Below are positions 55,416 to 64,000 of a stretch of 64,000 nucleotides of DNA, piece by piece. The translations under genes were made by a program, and so were the position numbers. This DNA comes from Megalobrama amblycephala (lineage: Eukaryota > Chordata > Actinopteri > Cypriniformes > Xenocyprididae): contig NC_063044.1 of the NCBI RefSeq assembly GCF_018812025.1, forward strand, positions 46,442,077-46,506,076, written 5' to 3'. Position 1 is the first letter of the stretch, and each line of letters starts with the position of its first letter. The notes under the pieces are model-generated. The model was not told the DNA's origin, made no database searches, and saw only the letters and a program-made list of their open reading frames with translations.

Positions 55416-56059
55416 GGCTATATATCAACCTCAAATTTGGAATTGGAACACAACTTGTTTAGATTTATGGCTTTGATTTTCTCAGTTTTAGAGTAAAATG
55501 TGTTTTGAAAAATATAGATTTCATATAAAAATTGAAAATAGTATTTTTGTGCATTTTTCATAACAATGTAGATGTAATCTGTCCAACTCAATATCCCTAA
55601 TACTGTGAACCCTTTAAGTTTTCTCTAAGGAAAAAGGTGACCTGATTTTTCTTTAGTTTACTAATTTGTTTCCTCTATGTCTATCTAAGTTTCTATTTTT
55701 GAAGTGAGGTTATTTCTATGGCAACGACATGAGATGTATAACCATTGTTTTTCTCCAGCTGGTTTGACAAGGGCGTCATCAATGATCTAGTGCAGCAGAA
55801 CTTTAATGAGACTTGTGAAATCTAATGTTGGCAAACACATAAACATAAAGCGTTTCATGAAAACAAAAATGATGATTACTGATGGTAGCGACAGTCATAT
55901 ATCTCCAACCTGATATGAGTTCAACATATTGACAAAAGTTATGTTTTTTTTCATTCTTTATTCTCTAAAAAAAATCCATTACATTGGAATAATAGCTCCA
56001 CCTTTTTCCTTTTTGTGTCATGTTTTGATGCACACTTATTATCGGTTTAGTTATTTATT
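55416..56059. other. No gene seen
   Basis: AT-rich. No exon upstream of the minus-strand frame was recognised here, which leaves its 5' end undefined. Confidence 0.35.
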
Positions 56060-56259
56060 GGTAAAGTTTACAATAAGGTTTCATTAGTTAACAATAATAA
56101 TGAACTACACTTCTACAGCATCTATTAATCTTAGTTAATGTTAATTTCAACATTTACTAATACATTATTAAAATCAAAAGCATTGATAACATTATTTAAT
56201 GCACACTGAACTAACATGAACAAACAATGAACAGTTGTATTTTTATTAGCTAACATTAA

Positions 56260-57060
56260 AAGATTAGTTCACTTTCAAATTAAAATTTCCTGATAATTTA
56301 CTCACCCCCATGTCATCCAAGATGTTCATGTCTTTCTTTCTTCAGTTGAAAAGAAATTAAGGTTTTTTGATGAAAATGGATTTTTCTCCATATAGTGGAC
56401 TTCAGTGGCCTCCAAACAGTTTCAGTGCAGCTTCAAAGGACTTTAACGATACCGAACGAGGAATAAGGGTCTTATCTAGAGAAACTATCGTTCATTTTCT
56501 AAAAAAAATAAATAAAAATTGTATACGTTTTAACCATAAATGCTCATCTTGAACTAGCTCTCTTCTTCTCTATTTGAATTTCAGCAGTGTAGATGCTGCC
56601 AAGTGTATTACTGCCCTCCACAGGTCAAAGTTTGAACTAAATTGTCATATACAATATGCTAGTGCAACAATTAGTTCAAACTTTGACCTGTGGAGGGCAG
56701 TAATACACTTAGCAGTGTCTACTCTGCCAGAATTCTAATAGAGAAGAAGAGAGCTAGTTCAAGTTGAGCATTTATTGTTAAAACGTATAAATATATACAT
56801 AAATTTTATTTTTTTATTTTTTTAGAGCGATGGTTTCTCTAGATAAGACCCTTATTCCTCGTCTGGGATTGTGTAGAACGATTTGAAGCTGCACTGAAAC
56901 TGTAATTTTGACCTTCAACCGTTTGGGCTCCACTGAAGTCCACTATATCGAGAATAATCCTGGAATGTTTTTGACTGAAGAAAGAAAGACATGAACATCT
57001 TGGATGACATGGGGGTGAGTAAATTATCAGGAAATTTGAATTTGAAAGTGAACTAATCTT
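56260..57060. mobile_element. 801-bp foldback element, TTAA-flanked
   Basis: Starts AAGATTAGTTCACTTTCAAA and ends TTTGAAAGTGAACTAATCTT, with TTAA on both sides (56256-56259, 57061-57064). The inversion continues inward almost to the middle: ACTCACCCCCATGTCATCCA, ATAAGGGTCTTATCTAGAGA and TACTGCCCTCCACAGGTCAA each have their complement in the other half. Arms are close to 390 bp around a spacer of about 25 bp near 56655. No coding capacity. Removing it and one TTAA restores the host MITE. Confidence 0.9.
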
Positions 57061-57118
57061 TTAACAAAGATTAATAAAAACTGTAACAAATGTATTGCTC
57101 ATTGCTAGTTTGTGTTAA

Positions 57119-57573
57119 TACATTTATGTCATGACAACTCTCAGGAGATTGGTATGGTAATAGAGATTAGCATGGTAATGGATATGACAATGTTAATGTA
57201 TTTGGTCTTGGCGGAATAGATCTGCTATGCTGCTGCTGCTGCTGCAGAGCAAGTACAGAGACTTGCTACTGCCAATAAATTCACAGAGCATGTAAGACAT
57301 GCTGTTGCTGCTGCACATGTAACATACATGAATTAACTGCCATAGCAGATTTATACAGGTGGAGCTGGGGAGGGTGGAGGGTTTCTGAAAGTGTGCTGCA
57401 GACTGCTAACAGCAACACTACCAGTATTTGTTTGAATGTTGAGCCGCAGCTCATTGGCGGCTGAAGCAACAGCAACTAATCAGCTGTGCTATGTAGATAA
57501 TGACAAGATCGCTATCAAATTAGTTAAAGACCTATCAGGCTGTGCCATCTAGAATTTCATGCCAGAACTAGGT
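57119..57573. mobile_element. Unassigned insert with CTG repeats
   Basis: Interrupts the MITE at 56060-57620. It contains CTGCTGCTGCTGCTGCAGAG, GAGACTTGCTACTGCCAA and GCTGTTGCTGCTGCACATG. No termini or coding region were recognised; it is inferred to be an insertion because the host sequence resumes after it. Confidence 0.45.
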
Positions 57574-57620
57574 AATGACTAATGTTAACAAATGAGACCT
57601 TATTTTAAAGTGTTTATGTA

Positions 57621-57876
57621 TTAATTTATTGCATTTTACTTAGCATTGTTATAATGCTTTCAGTATTGGTGTTTAGACAATAAAGATTAATGTTAGACAT
57701 CACTTTCTCAGGTTAATTTTGACTTCAACTTAAAAATTCTTGCTTGCTTCTATGAATGTGCACTTTATCAGTTACTTTAATCTTTTCTTAATTGTTTTTT
57801 CTCAGTTTATTTTTTTAACAGTTCTGTTGTTTTACATTTGGTACACTACTGGTATTGGTACATTACATAAAAGGCA
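57621..57876. other. No gene seen
   Basis: Short AT-rich spacer. Confidence 0.35.
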
Positions 57877-58735
57877 CACTACTGTTCAAAAGTTTGGAGT
57901 TAGGTTTTTTTGAAAGAAATTAATGCTTTTATTTAGGAAGGCTGCATTCAAATTCAAAAGTGACTGTGAAGACTTTTATGTTTCCAAAGAAGTTTATTTC
58001 AAATAAATGTGGTTTATTCATCAAATAATTCTGAAAAAAAAAAAAATATTGTAACAAGTCGTCACACAAAGTGGGATCCATAAGCAGGCTTTATTGACAA
58101 GTCTCGTGGTCAAACAGGCAGGGGTCAAACAGAGGCAAACAGGTTTGGCAGGGATCAGGCAGAATCATGGTCGTAATACAGGCAGTAGATCAGGGCAGGC
58201 AGATATCAATCACAAGTCCAATAAACAGTCCAAGGGCAGGCAGCAGAGAATCATAGACGGGGAACAAACTGGGTCAATCAGAATAATAAGTGCTCAGAAA
58301 TGCAAACCGCAGTAATACAAGACCTCGCAATGATAGTGAGGTTGCGAGTGACTTAAATAGTCCAGATAAAGCACGGCAGCTGGTTTAGTTAATGAAAATA
58401 TAGTTGTTCATTGTTTGTTCATGTTAGTTCGCAGTGCATTAACTAATGTTACAAGATTTTAATAATGTATTAGTAAATGTTGAAATTAACAAAGATTAAT
58501 GCTGTATAAGTGCAGTTGATTATTAGTTCATGTTAACTATGTAGTTAACTAATGAACCTTATTGTAGTGTTACCTATATCACTAAAACAGGACAACTGTT
58601 TCTTGAGCGCCAAATCATCATATACTGAAGGATCATGTGACACTAAAGAATAGAGTAATGATGCTGAAATTTCAGTATCACACGAATAAATTACATTTTA
58701 AAATATATTACAATAGAAACTATTTACGAGAGTAC
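57877..58735 (+). mobile_element. CACTAC-family MITE interrupted by LTR and another MITE
   Basis: The left end is CACTACTGTTCAAAAGTTTG (57878), running to about 58049 (CATCAAATAATTCTGAAAAA). The family resumes at about 58590 with TGTTTCTTGAGCGCCAAATC, GAAGGATCATGTGACACTAA and AATGATGCTGAAATTTCAG. The gap is filled by an LTR (58050-58375) and part of the GGTAACACT-type MITE (58376-58575, ending TTATTGTAGTGTTACC). Confidence 0.7.
58050..58375 (-). mobile_element. LTR, Gypsy type, 5' end lost
   Basis: On the minus strand it ends TGTGTGACGACTTGTTACA, preceded by a poly(A) signal in TCAATAAAGCCTGC and CTGCCTG-rich U5/R sequence, with TATTTAAGTCACTCG as a TATA-like box near 58350. The start of the LTR is missing where it meets the adjoining MITE. 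The 73-codon plus-strand frame within it is not a gene. Confidence 0.65.
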
Positions 58736-59848
58736 AAAAGTGCTGATCCGAGACCTGTCTTGAGATTTATTGAACAACTTGACCCAGCTAGGTACTATTT
58801 GAGAAAAATACTCTGAAACTGCTGATCCAAGACTTGTAATATAGTATCTTCAGAACGGGGGTTGATTTAATGGAAAGTATATATTTATAGGGGACATGGG
58901 CAGGTTCATCTATATTGATCTGCGGTATTGAGAAATAAATTTGCACACACATACACATGATGAAATGTGACATCCCGGAAGGTTACAGAGATGCACGCGC
59001 ATCGACCCAATTTATGGGTCTGGAAAATAACCTGTCCCTACACACCCCACAAAACACTCGCTCCCTTTTAATGGCCTCTCTGTGTGTATAGCCTCAGGCT
59101 GTGGACATTTTACACCAAGTCTTTGTTTGTTTACCGTTTGCTTGCTTGAGGATCTATTTACTGCTCACAGACGGCTGTTTAAGTCCATAGATAACAGTGC
59201 AAGCTTCATTTCACTCAGTCCTTAATGCTTTATCAAGAAATCACAGAGAACATTTCATGGCTTTTTGCAAACAGCTTTCTCATTGAGCCTAATCCAAAAA
59301 TTCAAGGCAGTAAAATGGTACTTTGTGATGCTTGGAAGAAACACTTTCAACCTGAAGAATACTTGCAGACAGGATGGCATTAAGGTATATCTGAATCCAG
59401 TGTTGGCAAAACATTGTCTACCCAAAAATAAGTATTGTATTATTAAATATTCAATTACCTTTAGAGCTCACTTCGATTTGCTCTGGATCATTAGACATGA
59501 TGTTATGAAGCTGGTCTGAATCAAGTTTCCTTGAGGTGCCTTCATACAAACAGGGATTTTATTATCAACAGATGGTAAACTGGATGAAAATATCATATAA
59601 TATCAGATAGTGTTGTAGGAATTCAAAGCAATACACCATACGAGGTTGTGTTAGTGGTATAGTGTAGTCACATTAATGAATGTTTTGCAAAATTTTGCAG
59701 TCAAAAAGCCAAAGGGCCATTGTCTATTTTCAGTTTGTAGCGATGTATGAAGCACAGCTCACACAGAACTCGCTTTCAAATCCAGCAAATAGGCTTAAAC
59801 AACTTGGACCCATTGCAAAACTGTGTGGGAAAATCTTTTGCCCTCACG
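58736..59848. other. No gene seen
   Basis: No repeats with recognisable ends; the small frames (84 codons at 59265-59519) have no domain. Confidence 0.35.
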
Positions 59849-60262
59849 TGAAATTCAATTCACATTTATTTGTATAGCAATTCACAATACATATCGTTTC
59901 AAAGCAGCTACTGTATACAGAAAATGCATGTTTCTGCAGTACAATTTAAAGTGATCTGTTATCAGAGATGACTATGTGTGTAATGTATTTCAGAAATGTA
60001 CATATACAAATCATGCAGTTAGCTAACATAATGTAATAGTTTAATGCAGAAACAATGACCTCATTGAAATTATTATTACAAGTTGTTAACATAACGATTA
60101 CAATATATAGAAAATGTAGCATTGGTGCATGTTTATTCAGAGTTTTCGTCATCTGAAGTCCTCGCGGGAGTTGGGTCATCTTTTCACATGTGTTGGGGCA
60201 TCTGAAGTCTTCTGAATCCAAACTGGAGCTGGCATAGTCTCTAGATACCTCGGGATGGGCAT
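59849..60262 (-). mobile_element. LINE 3' UTR fragment, minus orientation
   Basis: On the minus strand it ends CTATACAAATAAATGTGAAT plus TGAATTTCAC, the usual TTGAATTG-type tail of a fish LINE, preceded by GCTGCTTTGAAACGATATG. The upstream 3' UTR extends to about 60262 (GAGATGCCCATCCCGAGG). No ORF is retained. Confidence 0.65.
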
Positions 60263-61219
60263 CTCAAGATAAAACATAAAAGCAAATGGTATATAATAAT
60301 TAGCGTTGCTGCTGTTCATAACATTTCAAGCAGAGATAATCATATGCATTTGATCTGATAACTGGATTTAATTGTGCATGTCAATGTTTTAACGCTCTCC
60401 TATTGTTATAATTAGATTACCTTTGCTGTTATTTAACACACATTTAAAGTAAATCTTTAAAAACACAAATAATTGCATAACACTGTAAATTCTCAAAATG
60501 AATATCCATTTTTCATACGGTACATTATGTTTTAATGCCTAAATTCATGTAGCATTTAAAAAGATTTTAGTTTTTAGTGTTTTATTTTTAGACACAATCA
60601 TGTAGAATGTTAATATCAGACATTTTCCAATTGACATGACATGAAAGTAATTATCATCTTATTAGTAGCAGTCAGAATTTTAATCGCCTTAAGTATGTCA
60701 CCTTATCCTGTGTTTCCTCCCTCTCTTCGCTGGCTATCCAACTCTTCTTTGTCATTCTCTTATTTCCTCTGTCACTTCCTCCCATTCTTTCTCTCTTCAT
60801 CCTGCTATCCTTGTCTATTTGACTGTGCTCAGTCACGTAGGATGACAGAGTAAGTTGTTGATGCTCTGTAATTGCTGGGCTTTTGGAGAAAATGGGGTTG
60901 ATTTTATTGGCTGGCTTTTTTGTCATCAACTTGGCCGGCGTTCAGTATCTGGCTCCCGTTCATGGATGGAAGGTGAAGGAGTGGTTAGGGCCAACCCGAC
61001 AGAACTGTGCTAAATGAACCGCTTCATGGACTCTCACACCGTTTAGTTTGGGGTCATTTGTATGTTATTGCTTTCCCTAATTGCTCTGGAACATTAGTAA
61101 CTGCTTTCCTTAATATCAGTAGGTTATAGTGAAATGCATTATGAATGCATCAGTGAAAAAACAGCAAGGAGACTGCTTTAACATTTTAATAATTAATTGA
61201 TAAACTAGAGTTTTCTGTA
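60263..61219. other. No gene seen
   Basis: The pyrimidine-rich segment 60700-60830 (CTCCCTCTCTTCGC, TTCTTTCTCTCTTCATCC) yields frames on both strands but no domain. Confidence 0.35.
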
Positions 61220-61997
61220 TTTTCACCTGCAGTGATGAAGTTGACGATGCTGATGCATCATCTCCGCGGTAGTAGACTCGCCTATATGCACGTTTCACAT
61301 GAATTACATAACCAAGGGATATTTGTTTTACATTTGAATTGGTTAATTTAAAAGTAGACATTTCGCTTTCTACAGATGTATTTTTCATGTCTGTGAGGCA
61401 AGTTTACATGGAGTTTTTGTTCTTTCTTTTTGGGCGCGCTCAAGTTCACAGAGAGAGACGGCAGAAAACATACCCTGATTGCTTTCATTATTTTACAAAA
61501 GCACAATGTTTTGTTGTTGTTTTGAGTGCACACAAATAAAAGTAGACTCTTCACAGATTCTAAAGATTACTCTTATCTGTATGACCAAAAATGACAGAGT
61601 ATTTTAAGTGCAAGTGATCGCACCGGCGCCTCCATATTAGCTGTCATGGAGTAAGCGTGCTACTATTGAGCTTTCACTCCTCACAAACACTTGAATAGCC
61701 CACATTTTTCTACTTTAACATTAAAGCGAGCGGCAATGTAAAGTTGCTACTACTTACATGTTTCAGATGATAAGTCACATTTGAGGTCAATGAATGATAG
61801 GCGAGCGTTCGGATGTTCTGCCAGACATACTGTAATTACCACATAAACCAGTTGTTAATGATCTGTTCCTCATGGACTGTGAGACTTCGCCACTTCCTGT
61901 GGACTTTTTTCCCTGCTACTAACAGACTAATACAATTTTGGTTGACTAAGCCTCTTCTCATCGACTAACGGTTAGTCGACTATTAGGGGACAGCCCT
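61220..61997 (-). mobile_element. hAT-like element right portion
   Basis: The right end ATTAGGGGACAGCCCT is, on the minus strand, AGGGCTGTCCCCTAATAGTC, followed by GACTAACCGTTAGTCGATGA, a palindrome-rich subterminal region of a fish hAT family. The other end was not found; the start is approximate. Confidence 0.5.
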
Positions 61998-63863
61998 AAT
62001 GGTCACAAAAACTAAAATTTTGATTTCATGGGTCTTTATGAATAATGAAGAAAACCACCTGATGAAAAACTTGACGAATTTCTTGACATTTATAAGGAAA
62101 CAGCCAAGCGAATAAATGACAGAAGAACGACATAAATGTTATAATAGATAAATGAAATGTGCACTATTTTTTTTTTATTTTTTTTACATGATTACCCAAT
62201 TATTTAGGCTATATTCACAATTTCTAGTATTTGTACAGGCAATTTTTTTATTTCAGTGTTGTAATTAGCAACTAATTTACCTTTGAAGCATATTTGACAG
62301 CATTAATTAAAGTTTCTTAAGGGTCAAGATCAAGTTATCTGCATCTCCTGCGCTTCATCAAGCCACTCCCATAATATCTGTCGCGGTTCAAATGCACAAA
62401 TGCATATACGGCATAGACATCTGTACATCATGTGTGTAAGACTCCAATGAAAAATATTACATAATTATTCCCTCACGAATGATTCTCTCAAAGAGTAAAA
62501 CTGTCGGTGTCTATGTTATGACACTACACGGCATTATAGTATTATTTGCAAATTTATTTTTAAATCATTATTATTGTCCCTGGTTTACATTAGGGTACTC
62601 TTGTGGGAAAGTAGCAGTGGCTGGGACAGACTTTAAGTATCACCTCCGCTTAAAAAGATGCAATCTAATAAAAAGTGAGTTAGCGATGTATGAAGAATAT
62701 GCCCCAGGAGGCACACTGATGCACAAAAGGCTCAAAATTAATCTTGGAGGAAACATGTTTATAATTACTTGGATTTGAAACATTATCATTCAAAGGTCAG
62801 TCTCTCAACCTTCTCTACAAAGACAACAGCTCTGTTCACTCCTATGTCTTTCATAACCTATTAGTGTCTTTGTTTTATATGCTCTTCTATAACAGCCTGA
62901 TAAAGTCATAAAAGACCTCAGGCAAGAGAGTGACTTTCAGAAAAGCACATTCCAACCAAAAACATTGAGTCTTCTTTGAATCGTAGCCTAACATTCAAAT
63001 ATGATTGAATAGTTGTTTATTTTTTTATTAATTTAATTTGATTTTTTTTAATTATTATAATTTTCCCCCTGTGGAAATCATAATCTCATTGACTGTGGAC
63101 TTATAGAACATGAACATGAACACTTATATGAACATAAGTCAGATTTATGACATTTTATGTTCTGTTTGGAGCCGGTGCAGGTGCAGGTACACTGGTGCAG
63201 GCTTATGAAAAATACTTTTTGTGGTGCTGCTAGACACTTTTAATGTCAACACATTGAAAAGAAAATTACTTTTCTTCTCAGAAATTGAACAAACTACTTA
63301 TATTTTTGCAGTTTTTTAGATGGTAGGTTTGAACAGTTATGACTCAGATGTGAGTCACTGACTGGAAAGCAGTTGTGCTTTGGGGTACAAGGATTGCAAC
63401 ACTACAGATTATGACATTCATGTGGCTGTCTCTCTGATCCCAGCACAGTGACCTTAACAAAGCAGAAACCTGCTCACTAAAACACAACTGAGCAAGTCAG
63501 CACAAAATCAGTAGTGTGTGTGTGTGTGTGTGTATGTGTATGGGTAATGCAGAATTCTGAAAAAACGAAAATAAATAAAAACATGTTTTCTCTCTTATAT
63601 TACTTTAAAAAGCCCGAGGGGAAAAAAAAAAATTGTATTGCATATCACCAGCAAACCTATTTTGACAAATGTAGAAAATCCATAGCTCATAGAGATGGAA
63701 AAAGGATTAGGCAGTCTGAGCCTAATATTAAAAGTTTCTCTTATTCTTCTGTGAAGGTTCTGTAGCAGGAATTCACTACAAGGGCATTTTACCATCCCCC
63801 CACTTTGCTTAGCTTTCAAAAAGATTTAAAGAACATTTAGTTTGCACATATCATACTTCAAAG
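61998..63863. other. No gene seen; (TG)n at 63513-63533
   Basis: The 99-codon frame at 62479-62778 shows no domain. T-rich low complexity at 62168-62188 and 63020-63065, and a short TG microsatellite at 63513-63533. Confidence 0.4.
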
Positions 63864-64000
63864 TAGTGGTGCGACAGATCACAAAACTCATGGTTTGTTT
63901 ACATACAGCACGTATTTATAGTCTGCTGTCACTTTAAGACCGAATGCACGGATCCAATATAATGACACACATCCAATTTTTTTTCTCAATGGTTCAAATA
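63864..64000 (+). mobile_element. hAT-like MITE left end (copy 3 of 3), cut by window edge
   Basis: AGTGGTGCGACAGATCACAA resembles a GGGGTGCGACGG-type hAT terminus. Positions 63929-63975 (CTGTCACTTTAAGACC, GGATCCAAT) match 24663-24710. It continues beyond the window. Confidence 0.5.

Larger units (their letters stand above)
56060..57620. mobile_element. MITE with GGTAA..TTTACAATAAGG ends, twice interrupted
   Basis: Left part 56060-56259 (GGTAAAGTTTACAATAAGGT, then many AACATTAGTTAA-type motifs). It resumes at 57065 (CAAAGATTAATAAAAACTGT) and ends at about 57577-57620 (TAATGTTAACAAATGAGACC, TTATTTTAAAGTGTT). A sister copy in reverse is at about 58376-58575. Two inserts split it: the foldback element at 56260-57060 and an unrelated block at about 57119-57573. 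Confidence 0.7.

Noticed and set aside
62479..62778. 99-codon frame as a gene
   Set aside because: No domain, no recognised homology, AT-rich context; chance expectation for a window this size.

Overview
This 64 kb window looks like an AT-rich, gene-poor stretch (intergenic or deep intronic) of a teleost genome, most likely a cyprinid. That is an inference from the repeats: Tc1-like elements with long inverted repeats, TTAA-flanked palindromic MITEs, hAT MITEs, fish-type LINE 3' ends, Gypsy LTRs and long CA, CTTT and AT microsatellites. I see no rRNA, tRNA, CRISPR array or prokaryotic feature, and no complete host gene I can name.

Layout. 0-6 kb: two Tc1 remnants (1-450 and 607-2182) and a TA-flanked foldback-type element (5003-5819). 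6-16 kb: a solo Gypsy LTR with near-matching target duplications (9008-9273), a THAP-domain reading frame on the minus strand (10568-10840), and a TTAA MITE split by a second Tc1 copy (11926-15044). 16-28 kb: a complete TTAA-flanked element (16437-17353), a dense microsatellite block (19.3-25.4 kb), a Harbinger-like MITE and a TA-flanked MITE. 28-36 kb: a hAT MITE copy carrying an LTR-like insertion, a shortened Tc1 element (30500-31209), a three-element nest (32542-33695) and a 5'-truncated LINE whose 440-codon reverse transcriptase frame is still open (34447-35769). 36-46 kb: a TA-flanked MITE, a long region with nothing recognised, then a nest of TTAA elements, a Gypsy LTR and a piggyBac-like MITE (41888-45029). 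46-52 kb: a LINE 3' fragment cut by a hAT element with an exact 8-bp duplication and by an internally deleted Gypsy element with an exact 5-bp duplication. 52-64 kb: more hAT copies, a proline-rich/acidic minus-strand reading frame with its own poly(A) signal (54396-55415), an 801-bp near-perfect foldback element inside another MITE, and a LINE 3' end.

The only candidates for non-repeat or domesticated coding sequence are the THAP exon (one zinc ligand changed), the minus-strand frame at 54.4-55.4 kb (frameshifted inside a ~105-bp internal repeat), and a speculative 30-nt in-frame microexon at 41241-41270. No genes here form a pathway. The organising theme is serial insertion: at least five places show elements inside elements, and the target duplications let the order of insertion be read.
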